Notes: generated by a model from the sequence alone, not told the origin. A DNA stretch of 64,000 bases from Gemmatimonadota bacterium (GCA_022826685.1 JAJDUL010000060.1:51328-115327); one strand, 5' to 3'. Positions 30,256-39,394 are shown, counted from the stretch's first letter. Numbers and translations: made by a program.

Positions 30256-31098
30256 ATGACACGCTTCGGCTGCAGCGGCGCAAGCCGCCCGATCGCGCGA
30301 AACAGAGCCCTGCGAGGGGCTGTCGCCTCGCTCGGAATCGCATGGTTCCTGTACCCGGCCCATCTCGCCGCTCAGGCGGTCGAAGCGCCTCCGGACGTGC
30401 AGACGCAGGGCACGAGCCGGGGCGGGCGGGAGTTCGCCCTCGCGGCGGGCGTACTCGGCGGCGCCTTCCTCCTCGACGAGACCGTCCGCGATCTGGCGCT
30501 GGACCATCAGGGAACGCTGGGACGCGACCTGGCCGAGGGCGGCCACACGTACGGCGACTGGAAGCGGACCGCGCCCTTCCTCGCCGGGGGCGGAGTTCTG
30601 CTGGGGGTCGCGCTGGACGGCGAACGGGGAGTCCGTCAGGCGACGTCGGCCTTCTTCGGGGTCTTCGCCGGCTCGATGTCGAACACCGTCCTCAACTGGA
30701 CGCTGGGACGAAGCCGCCCGAGAGCCGAGAGGGGCGTCCTGCACTTCGACCCCTTCCGCGGCAACGCCTCCCTTGGGTCCGGGCACACGGCCTACGCCTT
30801 CGCCATCGCCGCCGCGGTCGACGAGGTCACCGACGGGGGGTGGGCCATCCCCTTCTACGTCGCGGCCGCAGGTACGGGACTCGCCCGGATCTACGGAGAC
30901 CGGCACTGGCTGTCCGATGTGGTGGTCGGCGGCTTCATCGGCTGGTGGGTGGGGGGCCGCGCGACGGGTGCCGCCGCGGGCTGGCTCCGGGTCGAACCCG
31001 CGTCGGACTCGTCCGGACTGTCACCGCCCGCCCGAGTCCGGATCCGGCCGCTGATCGCCGGCGACGCCCTGGGCGTTCAGATCCGCTTCCACGAATAG
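30256..31098 (+). CDS. PAP2-family phosphatase, secreted or membrane-associated
   Basis: Acid-phosphatase/lipid-phosphatase family protein of 280 residues. A signal peptide (VASLGIAWFLYPAHLAAQ, end about 38) is followed by hydrophobic helices. The three PAP2 motifs are present in outline: LGRSRPRAERG (K-x6-R-P type, without the leading Lys), SLGSGHT (P-S-G-H type, Pro replaced by Gly) and ARIYGDRHWLSDVV (S-R-x5-H-x3-D type, with Ala for Ser). Catalytic His and Arg positions are kept. Likely substrates are undecaprenyl pyrophosphate or phosphatidate-like lipids, but this is not settled. The ATG at 30256 is preferred because it starts the signal peptide. It is divergent from recF. Confidence 0.82.
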   Translation: MTRFGCSGASRPIARNRALRGAVASLGIAWFLYPAHLAAQAVEAPPDVQTQGTSRGGREFALAAGVLGGAFLLDETVRDLALDHQGTLGRDLAEGGHTYGDWKRTAPFLAGGGVLLGVALDGERGVRQATSAFFGVFAGSMSNTVLNWTLGRSRPRAERGVLHFDPFRGNASLGSGHTAYAFAIAAAVDEVTDGGWAIPFYVAAAGTGLARIYGDRHWLSDVVVGGFIGWWVGGRATGAAAGWLRVEPASDSSGLSPPARVRIRPLIAGDALGVQIRFHE

Positions 31099-31103
31099 CC
31101 CGG

Positions 31104-31129
31104 GGCGCCGTCGTCGGGGACGACCCGCC
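31104..31129 (+). terminator. Possible bidirectional terminator hairpin
   Basis: GGCG..GTCGT (31104-31114) pairs with ACGAC..CGCC (31120-31129) around a five-base loop, in the 53-nt gap between two convergent genes. The position fits a terminator, but there is no U-tract and the stem has an internal mismatch. Confidence 0.3.
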
Positions 31130-31151
31130 GGAAGGCCTTCGATGGCCGCCT

Positions 31152-32039
31152 CTACAGCACGAAGCTCGACACGACCGGCTCGTCGCCGCTGTAGTCGTAG
31201 AAGCCTTTCCCCGTCTTCCGGCCGTGGTATCCGGCCAGGTACATGCGGCGCAGGAGGGGGGGAGAGGCGAAGCGGGCCTCCTTGTATTCGTCGTACATGA
31301 TCCCCGTGATGTGGTACAGGGTGTCGAGCCCCACGAAATCGCCCAGCGTGAACGGGCCCATCGGGTATCCGCAGCCCAGACGCAGCCCCTTGTCGATGTC
31401 AGGGATCGACGCGACGCCGGACTCGTACGCGCGGATCGCGTCGAGCATGTAGGGGACGAGCAGCCGGTTCACCACGAAACCGGTGTTGTCACCGCAGGCG
31501 ATCGGGCTCTTCCCGAGCGATCCGGCGAACGCGAAGGCGGCCTCGAACGTATCGTCCGCCGTCTGACCGCAGCGGACGACCTCCACCAGCGGCATGACCG
31601 GAACGGGGCTGAAGAAATGGAGACCGACGAAACGCTCCGGGCGATCCGTCTCCGCCGCGAGTTCGGTGATGGACAGGCTCGATGTGTTGGAGGCGAAGAT
31701 CGTCTCCGCCGCGCACAGTCCGCCGAGTTCGCCGAACAGCGCGTGTTTCGCCCCGAGGTTCTCGGTGATCGCCTCGATGACGAGGTCGCACTCCACCAGG
31801 TCCGCCAACTCGAGCGTCGGGTGAAGACGGGCCATCGTCGCGTCCCGATCCGCCGCACCGAGCTTCTCCTTCTGCACGGCGCGGTCGATGGTCTTGCGGA
31901 TCCCGGCCATCCCCCGGTCGAGGAGTCCCTGCTCGACTTCCCGCACGATCGTATCATATCCGGCCGCCGCGCTGACCTGCGCGATCCCGCTCCCCATCAG
32001 TCCCGCCCCGACGACCCCGACCTTCCGAATCTCAGTCAA
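31152..32039 (-). CDS. 3-hydroxybutyryl-CoA (3-hydroxyacyl-CoA) dehydrogenase
   Basis: NAD(P)-dependent dehydrogenase of 295 residues oxidising 3-hydroxyacyl-CoA or reducing acetoacetyl-CoA. The dinucleotide motif is VGVVGAGLMGSGIAQVSA (about 7-24). The catalytic region has IFASNTSSLSITELA, the His in LHFFSPVPVMPLVEVV and the Glu in the same block, and DNTGFVVNRLLVPYMLDAIR. The C-terminal domain has GYPMGPFTLGDFVGLD. The TTG at 32039 with a GAGGGAG Shine-Dalgarno 7 nt upstream gives the normal family length; the frame upstream to 32378 reads through unrelated sequence. A thiolase gene two genes upstream on the same strand suggests a shared short-chain acyl-CoA pathway. Confidence 0.93.
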   Translation of the reverse strand: MTEIRKVGVVGAGLMGSGIAQVSAAAGYDTIVREVEQGLLDRGMAGIRKTIDRAVQKEKLGAADRDATMARLHPTLELADLVECDLVIEAITENLGAKHALFGELGGLCAAETIFASNTSSLSITELAAETDRPERFVGLHFFSPVPVMPLVEVVRCGQTADDTFEAAFAFAGSLGKSPIACGDNTGFVVNRLLVPYMLDAIRAYESGVASIPDIDKGLRLGCGYPMGPFTLGDFVGLDTLYHITGIMYDEYKEARFASPPLLRRMYLAGYHGRKTGKGFYDYSGDEPVVSSFVL

Positions 32040-32052
32040 TGTCCACTCCCTC

Positions 32053-32090
32053 TGTGTCCGTTCGTGTGTTGTGTGTCCGTTCGTGTGTTG
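32053..32090. repeat. Perfect 2 x 19-bp tandem repeat
   Basis: TGTGTCCGTTCGTGTGTTG occurs twice head to tail (32053-32071 and 32072-32090) between the 3-hydroxyacyl-CoA dehydrogenase gene and the preceding unknown gene. It is T/G-rich unlike its surroundings. It may mark a slippage-prone site or a binding site in the dehydrogenase leader. Confidence 0.9.
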
Positions 32091-32112
32091 GGCGCGCGGA
32101 AAGCCGCGCCCA

Positions 32113-32982
32113 TCAGCGCAGGAGTTTCCGGTGCCACGGCTCCTCCGCGCTGCGGAGATTCTCTCCGCGCTCGAGTCGGTCCAGAAGACCCTGAAGCGCG
32201 AGTTCCATCCGCTGCCTGACCTTCCGCATGTCGGCCCGCGCGGAAGCCGCCGCGATGGCCGTGAAACCCGAGAAGATCGCCAGTCCTCCAAGGAGCGGCA
32301 GGACACCGCCTCCCGTAGCCATGAACAGGCCGAACCCGCCGGCCGCCCCGCCCAGCCCCATCCCCGCGAACCAGCCACCGAGCCGTTCCGCCCTCATGTT
32401 ACCGATATCGGCCGTCAGCGTGACAAGCGACCACCCACTCTCGAGCGCTTCCACGCTGACCTGGAGGTTACGCGACTTCGCGAGCGTGTAGCGTCGGCCG
32501 CCGACATCCATCGCGCGGCGCATCTGGCTGACGAGGCCGGTCCCCGGCTCCCAGAGCGATCCGCCGGGTCGCGAGCGTACCTGCCGGAGAAGCTCCTCCT
32601 CGCGCAGGTATGATTCGAGATTCGCTTCCACGTCCGCCGGACTGCCGGGTACCACCCGGCTCGTGCTCACGATGGCCGAACCGACGATCCGGCGCGCGAA
32701 TCCCTCGTCCGAGGGTGCATCCGGGATCAGCGAGGCGGCCTCGATCTCGGCCAGCGCCTGCCGGACGTATCGCTCCTCGAGCCCGACTTCCGCTCCGATC
32801 TGGACGACGTCGCCCGCACCGAGTTCCCCTCCGATCGCGGTGGAGCTGCGGAACTGGAGATCGGATGCCCGCCGGATCACACGTTCGAGTTGCTCCTGCG
32901 TGACCGTTTGGGGGAGCGACGGGCGGCGTCCCGGGAGACCGGAACCGCCTGAACCGTCGCGACTGTCGTCAGACGGCGGCAT
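32113..32982 (-). CDS. Conserved protein with two C-terminal membrane helices
   Basis: A 289-residue protein of unknown function. An N-terminal helical segment (about 25-85) with [16 protein letters not shown] and [20 protein letters not shown] looks like a small helix-turn-helix or SHOCT-like unit. A middle region has [19 protein letters not shown]. Two adjacent hydrophobic segments (about 205-250), including [20 protein letters not shown], are followed by a basic C-terminal helix. The start overlaps the end of the slipin gene by 14 nt, so both are expected in one transcript. Similar proteins with this N-terminal pattern recur in Gemmatimonadota from memory, without a known role. Confidence 0.7.
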   Translation of the reverse strand: MPPSDDSRDGSGGSGLPGRRPSLPQTVTQEQLERVIRRASDLQFRSSTAIGGELGAGDVVQIGAEVGLEERYVRQALAEIEAASLIPDAPSDEGFARRIVGSAIVSTSRVVPGSPADVEANLESYLREEELLRQVRSRPGGSLWEPGTGLVSQMRRAMDVGGRRYTLAKSRNLQVSVEALESGWSLVTLTADIGNMRAERLGGWFAGMGLGGAAGGFGLFMATGGGVLPLLGGLAIFSGFTAIAAASARADMRKVRQRMELALQGLLDRLERGENLRSAEEPWHRKLLR

Positions 32983-33892
32983 CGCGCTCCCTCGTCACCG
33001 CTTCCGCCTCGCCCTCCGCCTCCGACACGTCCGCCCCCGCGCGGGGCAGCTGCGGCGCTCCTTCCGAGCCTTCGAGCACACGTTCGTCGACCGGAGGGGG
33101 GGCCGCATCGTCCGCCGCCGCCGCATCGTCCGCCGCCGTCGCAAATCCCTTGAACAGACCCGCCATCGGCCCGAGCTCCACCGGCAGCGGGAAGAGCGTC
33201 GTCGAATTGTTCTCCGCCGCGATCTCCGTCGCCGTCTGCAGGAAACGCAGCTGCAGCGAGGCCGGGTATTCGCTCAGCTGGCGCGCCGCGTCCCGCAGGT
33301 TCGCCGCCGCCTGCAGCTCGCCCTGCGCGTTGATCACCTTTGCGCGCCGCTCGCGTTCCGCCTCCGCCTGCCGGGCGATCGCGCGCTTCATCTCGTTCGG
33401 CAGGTCCACATCCTTCACTTCGACGCCCGTGACATCGATCCCCCAGGCGTCCGTCCCCTGGTCGATGATGTCGCGCAGGATCTGGTTGAACTTCTCCCGC
33501 TCCGCGAGGACCTCGTCCAGTTCCGCCTGCCCGATGACCGAGCGCAGCGTCGTCTGGGCAAGCTGCGAGGTGGCGAAGAGAAAGTCCTCGATCTCGAGGA
33601 TGGCCCGTCTCGGATTCGCGACCCGGAAATAGAGGACCGCGTTGACCTTAACCGACACGTTGTCCCGCGTGATGACGTCCTGGGGCGGGATGTCCATGGC
33701 GATGATCCGCAGGCTCACCCGCTCCATGCGCTCGACACCGAACGGGACGAGGAAGATGAGCCCCGGCCCGCGGGTCGGACGTGCGCGGCCGAGCCGGAAG
33801 ACGACGGCCCGTTCGTATTCCTTCAGGATGCGAAGACTCGTGGCCAGCGCGAGCGCGCCCGCCCCGGCGAGAATGAAGAACAGAGGATCCAT
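32969..33892 (-). CDS. SPFH/band 7 protein (slipin)
   Basis: Stomatin/slipin-like membrane scaffold protein of 307 residues. An N-terminal membrane helix (about 3-22) leads into the SPFH domain with [30 protein letters not shown] and [17 protein letters not shown] coiled-coil region with [20 protein letters not shown] is typical of slipins. The C-terminus (about 265-307) is an Ala/Asp/Glu-rich low-complexity tail. A GGAGGGAG Shine-Dalgarno precedes the ATG. The usual NfeD partner is not adjacent; instead a two-helix membrane protein overlaps downstream and may play a similar part (inference). Confidence 0.92.
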   Translation of the reverse strand: MDPLFFILAGAGALALATSLRILKEYERAVVFRLGRARPTRGPGLIFLVPFGVERMERVSLRIIAMDIPPQDVITRDNVSVKVNAVLYFRVANPRRAILEIEDFLFATSQLAQTTLRSVIGQAELDEVLAEREKFNQILRDIIDQGTDAWGIDVTGVEVKDVDLPNEMKRAIARQAEAERERRAKVINAQGELQAAANLRDAARQLSEYPASLQLRFLQTATEIAAENNSTTLFPLPVELGPMAGLFKGFATAADDAAAADDAAPPPVDERVLEGSEGAPQLPRAGADVSEAEGEAEAVTRERDAAV

Positions 33893-33937
33893 GTTCGCTC
33901 CCTCCGACTGCTCGTGGCCGGGCCGGGCCGGCCTCCG

Positions 33938-35137
33938 CTAGGCGTCGACCTCCACGACGACGGCCGCGCCCTGCCCACCGCCGATGCAGGCTGCTCCGAG
34001 TCCGAGTCCACCGCCCCGCCGCCGCAGTTCATAAAGCAGATGGCCCGTGATCCGCGCCCCCGTCATGCCGAGCGGGTGGCTCAGCGCGATCGCCCCGCCG
34101 TCCACGTTCACCTTGTCGCGGTCGAGACCGAGTTCACGCTCGACCGCCAGGAACTGCGGAGCGAACGCCTCGTTCACTTCGACGAGATCGATGTCGTCGA
34201 GGGTGAGGCCGGCCTTCTCGAGTGCGGCGCGCGAGGCGGGCGCGGGCCCGATGCCCATGATGTGGGGCGGCACGCCGGCCACGGCGTAGGACACGAGGCG
34301 GCCGACCGGATCGAGGCCGTGCGCGGCGGCATAGTCCCTGCCCGCGAGCACGAGCGCCGCCGCCCCATCCCCGATCCCGCTCGCGTTGCCGGCGGTGACG
34401 AGGCCATCCTGCTTGAAGTACGGCCGGAGCTTCGCGAGCCCCTCGACCGTCGTATCGGGACGGAGGTGCTCATCCCGCTCGAAGGACGTTTCCCTTCCCT
34501 TCCTCCCCACCGTCATCGGCACGACCTCGTCCCGGTAGCGGCCCCCCTCCCAGGCCTCCGCCGCGAGCTGCTGGCTGCGCACCGCCACCTCGTCGGCTTC
34601 CGAGCGCGCGATCCCGTATTCCTCCGCCAGGTTCTCCGCCGTCTGCGCCATCGAGAAACCGCAGTAGGGATCCGTGAGCGCCTCCCACAGCGAATCCTCG
34701 AACTTCGGCGCCGGACCCAGCCGCAGACCCCAGCGGGCCCCGCGCACGATATGCGGCGCCTGACTCATGGACTCGGCTCCGCCCACGAGACAGACGTCGC
34801 TCTCCCCCAGTTCGATCTCCTGCGAGCCGTCGATCACGGCCTGAAAGCCCGAGCCGCACAGGCGGTTCACGGTGACGGCCGGGGTCTCGATCGGCAGCCC
34901 CGCCCGCAGTCCCACGTGACGCGCGAGATAGATCGCGTCAGCCGACGTCTGCATCACATTCCCCATCACGACGTGTCCGAAGTCGCCGGGCTCGGCGCCC
35001 GAGCGCTCGATCGCCGCTTCCGAGGCGACGACGCCCAGGTCCACCGCCGAGTAGTCCTTCAGGCTGCCGCCGAACGCGCCCATGGCGGTTCGCGCCGCGG
35101 AGAGAAACACCGTCCCGTTTCCGTTGCTGTCACTCAT
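33938..35137 (-). CDS. Acetyl-CoA acetyltransferase (thiolase)
   Basis: Thiolase of 399 residues that condenses two acetyl-CoA or cleaves 3-ketoacyl-CoA. The nucleophilic Cys is in VNRLCGSGFQAV (about 93). The other active-site motifs are VNEAFAPQFLAV (His-type pocket, Asn-Glu), GGAIALSHPLGMTGAR (His about 356) and CIGGGQGAAVVVE (Cys about 386). Length and motifs fit the biosynthetic/degradative acetyl-CoA acetyltransferase branch. A perfect dyad lies in its leader at 35163-35178. The dehydrogenase at 31152 on the same strand could act in the same pathway (butanoate, polyhydroxyalkanoate or beta-oxidation). Confidence 0.95.
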   Translation of the reverse strand: MSDSNGNGTVFLSAARTAMGAFGGSLKDYSAVDLGVVASEAAIERSGAEPGDFGHVVMGNVMQTSADAIYLARHVGLRAGLPIETPAVTVNRLCGSGFQAVIDGSQEIELGESDVCLVGGAESMSQAPHIVRGARWGLRLGPAPKFEDSLWEALTDPYCGFSMAQTAENLAEEYGIARSEADEVAVRSQQLAAEAWEGGRYRDEVVPMTVGRKGRETSFERDEHLRPDTTVEGLAKLRPYFKQDGLVTAGNASGIGDGAAALVLAGRDYAAAHGLDPVGRLVSYAVAGVPPHIMGIGPAPASRAALEKAGLTLDDIDLVEVNEAFAPQFLAVERELGLDRDKVNVDGGAIALSHPLGMTGARITGHLLYELRRRGGGLGLGAACIGGGQGAAVVVEVDA

Positions 35138-35162
35138 TTTCGCCGAGTCCTTCCATCTTTTT

Positions 35163-35178
35163 CCGGTCGTCCGACCGG
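35163..35178 (-). promoter_or_regulatory. Perfect dyad in the thiolase leader
   Basis: CCGGTCG-TC-CGACCGG is a perfect inverted repeat 26 nt upstream of the thiolase ATG. The rest of the 131-nt gap before the upstream gene shows no clear promoter or gene. It could be an operator or an RNA hairpin; on the minus strand an A-run follows it, so it is not an intrinsic terminator for that strand. Confidence 0.35.
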
Positions 35179-35268
35179 ATCCGTGTCATGTATGATTGCC
35201 ATGAATGCGGCTCCGCCGACACCGCCCGTTGGCCGCGCGGGGCCCGACGACCGGTCCCCGCATGGAAA

Positions 35269-36345
35269 CTAGTGTGGCGTATCAGCCGCGCCCACCCGCT
35301 TCGCGAGCCAGTTTCCGACCTCCGACGTCGTCGCGCTTCCCCCGAGGTCCGGGGTCCGCACGCCGGAAGCCAGCGCCGCATCCACGGCCGCCTCGACCGC
35401 GTCGGCCGCGTCGGGCGCCCCGTGATCTCGCAGGAGGAGCGCGGCGCTGAGCACCGCGGCCATCGGATTCGCCCGTCCCGTCCCGACGATGTCCGGCGCG
35501 CTGCCGTGCACGGGTTCGTACAGTCCATGCACGCCGGGGTTCACGTTGGCGGAGGGCGCGAGCCCCGGCCCGCCGACGATCTCCGCGCCCAAGTCGGAGA
35601 GAATGTCGCCGAGCAGGTTCGACGTGACGATGACGCCGAACCGGTCCGGCACCCGGATCATCTCCATCGCGAGCGCGTCCACGTAGCGCATCTCCGACTC
35701 CACCCCCGGATACCCGGCCGCAACCTCCGCGAACACGCGACGCCAGAGGCCGAACATGTGCGGCACCGCGTTCGCCTTGTCCGCGAGCGTGACGCGCAGC
35801 CCCCGGAGAGCGGCGTGCTCGAACGCCCGCCGCACGATGCGCTCGACCCCGAACCGGCTCGCGACCGACTCCGACACCGCGACTTCCTTGGGCGTGCCCT
35901 CGTGCTCGACCCGCCCGATGCCCACGTACAGGCCCTCCGTATTCTCCCGGAAGATCTCGAAGTCGATGGGCGCCGAGTCCGCGGACCGCAGCGGCGACAA
36001 CTCCGGCGCACGCAGCCGGAGCGGCCGGCGATTGAGGAACAGGTCCAGCCGCACCCGCAGTCCGAGCAGGAGGTCGCGCGCGTGACGTCCATCGGGCACG
36101 CGCGGATCCCCCACGGCGCCGAAGAGAATCGCGTCGAAGTCATCCCTCAGAGACGCGAAGGCCCGCTGTGACAGCGTCTCTCCGGTGGCGAGATAGTGAT
36201 CCGCGCCGTGCGGAAAGTGCGTGAATTCGAGGTCGGAGAGACCCTTCGCGGCCACCGCCCGAAGCACGCGACACGCTTCGCGGGTGACTTCGGGTCCGAT
36301 CCCGTCGCCGCCGATAACGGCGATGCGCAACGGAGCTTTCGCCAC
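35269..36345 (-). CDS. Isocitrate/isopropylmalate dehydrogenase-family enzyme
   Basis: NAD(P)-dependent beta-decarboxylating dehydrogenase of 358 residues. IAVIGGDGIGPEVTREACRV opens the fold, and the substrate Arg region reads LGLRVRLDLFLNRRPLRL. IDFEIFRENTEGLYVGIGR, the Lys in LADKANAVPH and DALAMEMIRVPDRFGVIVTS with SNLLGDILSDLGAEIVGG complete the active site. LeuB, tartrate dehydrogenase and homoisocitrate dehydrogenase all share these features. The absence of leuA, leuC or leuD nearby leaves the substrate open, though isopropylmalate is the default. GTG start, 9 nt after the TPR gene stop. Confidence 0.88.
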   Translation of the reverse strand: MAKAPLRIAVIGGDGIGPEVTREACRVLRAVAAKGLSDLEFTHFPHGADHYLATGETLSQRAFASLRDDFDAILFGAVGDPRVPDGRHARDLLLGLRVRLDLFLNRRPLRLRAPELSPLRSADSAPIDFEIFRENTEGLYVGIGRVEHEGTPKEVAVSESVASRFGVERIVRRAFEHAALRGLRVTLADKANAVPHMFGLWRRVFAEVAAGYPGVESEMRYVDALAMEMIRVPDRFGVIVTSNLLGDILSDLGAEIVGGPGLAPSANVNPGVHGLYEPVHGSAPDIVGTGRANPMAAVLSAALLLRDHGAPDAADAVEAAVDAALASGVRTPDLGGSATTSEVGNWLAKRVGAADTPH

Positions 36346-36354
36346 GGGTCGTTG

Positions 36355-37452
36355 CTAACGTTCGATCTCGAGCGCGCCGACCCGTGCCGAGTCCTCGAGG
36401 AAGGCACGCGCGGTCTGCCAGGACACGGCGATGCCCGTCAGCGCCTGGAGCCGCATCGCCTCGTTGCGCATGAAGTCCGCCAGCGAGACGCCGGGCTCTT
36501 CGGACCCGTTGCGCATGGCCCGCACGATCCCATCCCAGTCTCCTTCGTACACCACGCCGTTCGGGGCCCGCACGCGGTGCACCTCCACGGCCGACGCGTC
36601 GGGGGGGCGACCGAAGAGATCGAGCTGACCCGTGCCGGGTCCGGCCGTCAACCCGTTCGCCCGGGCTTCGACCTCGGCCAGCAGGCGTTCCTCCGGACTC
36701 GGTTCCGGCGCCAGTTCCTCCAGCGCGAGCAGGTAGGGCCGCAGCTCCTCGGCATCCGATGGCAGGTCTTCGAGTCGCCGCTTGAGGTCGACGACCCGCC
36801 ACGCGACGATCGGATCCGCCAGGTCCGTCACCGGGATCGCCGCAAGCTGCGCGAGCGCTCCCTGAAAATCACCGCGTTCGTAGAGGACGTTGCCGTAGAG
36901 CGCGCGGGCCTCCGCGAAACGAGGATCCAGACGCACCGCCTCGCGGCTCCAGAACAGCGCCCCCTCGGTGTCGCCGTCCCGGTAGAAGGTGAAGGCTAGA
37001 TCCAGCGCGGCATCGGGGCTCTCGCGATCGGCGGCGAGGGCGAGCCGGAAAAACCGCTCCGCGCGGCGCAGGAGACCCTCGCGCAGCAGGCTGCGGCCCA
37101 CGCAGAGCATGAGTTCCACATCCCGATCGTACCCCAGTGCGATGAGGCCTTCGAAGATCTGGAAGGCCGCCGCGCGTTCCCCCAGCTTCAGCAGAACGTC
37201 TCCCAGGCCGGCCAGCGCTTCCTCGTGTTCCGGGTCGATCCCGAGGACGCCGTCGAAGGCCGCGCGCGCCCAGGCATATTCCTCTCGGGCGAGACGCGTA
37301 TATCCGAGCGAGACGAGGAGTTCGACCGAGTCGGGATAACGGGTGAGGGCCTCCTTGAGGAGGCCAAGCGCCTGATCGAAGTCGCCGGCTTCGTACAGCC
37401 GTTGCGCTTCGGCGTCGAACTGCTCGTAGTTCCAGGAGTCGGAGAGGTTCAA
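36355..37452 (-). CDS. Tetratricopeptide repeat protein
   Basis: Cytoplasmic TPR protein of 365 residues. About five TPR units are readable between 15 and 215, for example AQRLYEAGDFDQALGLLKEA, AREEYAWARAAFDGVLGIDP, RRAERFFRLALAADRESPDA and ALFWSREAVRLDPRFAEARA. The C-terminal 90 residues form a separate domain with VVYEGDWDGIVRAMRNG and SLADFMRNEAMRLQALTGI, suggesting a protein-binding adaptor. The start is a TTG with GAGG about 9 nt upstream; no ATG or GTG fits the conserved N-terminus better. It precedes the dehydrogenase gene by 9 nt. The 127-nt region upstream to the CorC-type gene shows no clear feature. Confidence 0.82.
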   Translation of the reverse strand: MNLSDSWNYEQFDAEAQRLYEAGDFDQALGLLKEALTRYPDSVELLVSLGYTRLAREEYAWARAAFDGVLGIDPEHEEALAGLGDVLLKLGERAAAFQIFEGLIALGYDRDVELMLCVGRSLLREGLLRRAERFFRLALAADRESPDAALDLAFTFYRDGDTEGALFWSREAVRLDPRFAEARALYGNVLYERGDFQGALAQLAAIPVTDLADPIVAWRVVDLKRRLEDLPSDAEELRPYLLALEELAPEPSPEERLLAEVEARANGLTAGPGTGQLDLFGRPPDASAVEVHRVRAPNGVVYEGDWDGIVRAMRNGSEEPGVSLADFMRNEAMRLQALTGIAVSWQTARAFLEDSARVGALEIER

Positions 37453-37579
37453 ATCCGGAACCTCAAGTCACGAACCCTTCCGACCGTGTTCGGCGAGCCA
37501 GAGCGGAGCCTTTCGTTGAAGGACGCGCTTCCAATTTCGGGCGCGATGCCCGTGCCAGCAAGTTCGGGCTCGGTTGCAG

Positions 37580-38938
37580 TCACGATTCGAGGGCGTCGCA
37601 CAGTCTCCCGACCGTCTTCTCGTCCACGCCGAGCAGGGTGAGCCGCGTGATCCGCCGTTCGACGAGTTCCGCGACCTCCAGCCGCGCATCTCCCAGCGGG
37701 ACCCGGTCTCCCGGCTCCGGGATTCGACCCAGCGTGCCGATCACGTAGCCGGCCACGGTGTCGTATTCCTCGTCTTCGTCGAGATCATCGAGATCCAGAC
37801 CCGCGAGCAGATCCGCGAACGAGACCCCCCCATCGAGTCCGACCGACCCATCGGGCCCGACCTCCAGCCCCGCCTCCGCCTCGTCGTGCTCGTCGTAGAT
37901 CTCGCCGACGATCTCCTCGAGCAGGTCCTCCAGCGTGGCGATGCCGTCCGTGCCGCCGAACTCGTCGACGACGACGGCCATGTGCGTCTTCCGGGTCCGC
38001 ATTTCCGCCAGCAGGTCGTCGACCGCCTTCGACTCGGGGACGAAGAGCGCCTCGCGCATCACGTCCCGCGCGACGAGTCCCGTCGGACGCGCCGCGAGGA
38101 CTTCCGCGAGCAGGTCCTTCACGACGATGATGCCGACGATATCGTCCAGCGAGTCGTCGGTGACGGGGAGACGCGAATGTCCCGACTCCGCCGCGACCTC
38201 CAGGATGACCTTCGCCGGATCCCCGGCCCCGACGGAGACGATGTCCGGCCGCGGCGTCATCACCTCCCGGACGACGGTATGCGTGAGATCGAACACGCCC
38301 TCGATCATCGCCTGTTCGTCCTTCTCCACCATTCCTTCGCGCAGACTCTGCCGGACGAGGACCTCGATTTCGTCCGGGCTGTGGGCATGTTCGACGCCGT
38401 GCGTGTCACCCACGGGGGCGCGGATCATCCGCAGGAACAGCCGGGCCGAGCCATCGAGCAGCCAGATCGCCGGCGTCGCGATGCGGTTGAAGGCGAGGAG
38501 GGGACCGGCGAGGTAGCGACTTACCGCCTCCGGACGCAGGAGCGCGACCGTCTTCGGCGCGAGTTCGCCGAGTACGATGTGAAGGTAGGTGATGAGGATG
38601 AAGGCGACGACGAGGGCTGTCGTGTGGAGAGCCACCGGCCCCGCGGCGAAGCCCAGCGCGCCGAACAGAGGCTCGATGGAGCGCGCGAGCGCCGGCTCGC
38701 CGATCCAACCCAGGCCGAGCGACGCGAGGGTGATCCCGAGCTGTGTACCGGAGATGGCGCGGTCGAGGTTGTCCTGCGCCCTGCGGACGACGCGGGCGAG
38801 ACGATCCCCGGCATCGGCCAGTTCGTCGATGCGGGTGCGGCGCGCGCTGACGAGCGCAAACTCCGCGGCGACGAAGAAGGCGTTCGCCGCTACGAGCGCG
38901 AGGACCGCGCCGAGCCTCAGAGCGAGTCCGAGGTCCAT
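37580..38938 (-). CDS. CNNM/CorC-family membrane protein (hemolysin-like)
   Basis: Integral membrane protein of 452 residues, of the HlyC/CorC family linked to Mg/Co efflux. The order is an N-terminal DUF21/CNNM domain with three to four helices (about 1-185) and NAFFVAAEFALVSARRTRI, then a tandem CBS pair (about 205-335) with REVMTPRPDIVSV and SRLPVTDDSLDDIVGIIVVK. KTHMAVVVDEFGGTDGIATLED and a C-terminal CorC_HlyC transporter-associated domain (about 370-445) follow. An acidic linker EIYDEHDEAE precedes the last domain. There is no convincing Shine-Dalgarno. The direct repeat CGTTACCT-CGTTACCT lies in its upstream region near 39005-39020. Confidence 0.92.
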   Translation of the reverse strand: MDLGLALRLGAVLALVAANAFFVAAEFALVSARRTRIDELADAGDRLARVVRRAQDNLDRAISGTQLGITLASLGLGWIGEPALARSIEPLFGALGFAAGPVALHTTALVVAFILITYLHIVLGELAPKTVALLRPEAVSRYLAGPLLAFNRIATPAIWLLDGSARLFLRMIRAPVGDTHGVEHAHSPDEIEVLVRQSLREGMVEKDEQAMIEGVFDLTHTVVREVMTPRPDIVSVGAGDPAKVILEVAAESGHSRLPVTDDSLDDIVGIIVVKDLLAEVLAARPTGLVARDVMREALFVPESKAVDDLLAEMRTRKTHMAVVVDEFGGTDGIATLEDLLEEIVGEIYDEHDEAEAGLEVGPDGSVGLDGGVSFADLLAGLDLDDLDEDEEYDTVAGYVIGTLGRIPEPGDRVPLGDARLEVAELVERRITRLTLLGVDEKTVGRLCDALES

Positions 38939-39041
38939 TCAGCGGTCCGGCCAGCAAATGGTGTGGCTCCCGGTCTGTCCGGGGGCGGGGGTTCGTTCAG
39001 GCTACGTTACCTCGTTACCTCGCCGGTGGTCCTGGATCGGG

Positions 39042-39308
39042 TTAAACCGGGGCTTCCTGCTCTGACTGCCGAGCCGCGCCCCCGTGCGGGATCGCCGGGG
39101 CACAGTACCGCTCGCCGATGGTGCGCAGCACGGACAGTTCGGCCGGCGTCAACTCCGGATACCGCTCCCCGAGGTACTGGATCGTATCGTCGAACCACTC
39201 TTGCCGCTGCTCTTCTTCCGCGTCGAGCACGCCACAGCGGCGGATGTGGCTGAACAACTCGTCGCGGGCCCTGTCACTTGAATTCGGCACATGATTTCCT
39301 TTGCTCAA
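39042..39308 (-). CDS. Conserved small protein
   Basis: An 88-residue acidic-to-neutral soluble protein: ARDELFSHIRRCGVLDAEEE, then WFDDTIQYLGERYPELTPAE and YCAPAIPHG. The pattern (short helices, one Cys in each half) resembles small conserved proteins I recall from Gemmatimonadota, with no function assigned. The start is TTG with a near-perfect AGGAGGTG Shine-Dalgarno 3 nt away; a GTG seven codons later is preceded by AAAGGA. Upstream (39309-39394) there are TAGTTT and TAGTCT patches that could be a -10, but no confident promoter. Confidence 0.65.
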   Translation of the reverse strand: MSKGNHVPNSSDRARDELFSHIRRCGVLDAEEEQRQEWFDDTIQYLGERYPELTPAELSVLRTIGERYCAPAIPHGGAARQSEQEAPV

Positions 39309-39394
39309 GGCACCTCCTGCTGGTCGTCGTCGCTTTACGGCTTCCAGACTAAACTAGGATGCACCAGGGCAAAACGGGAGTGCCGTTCCGAACG

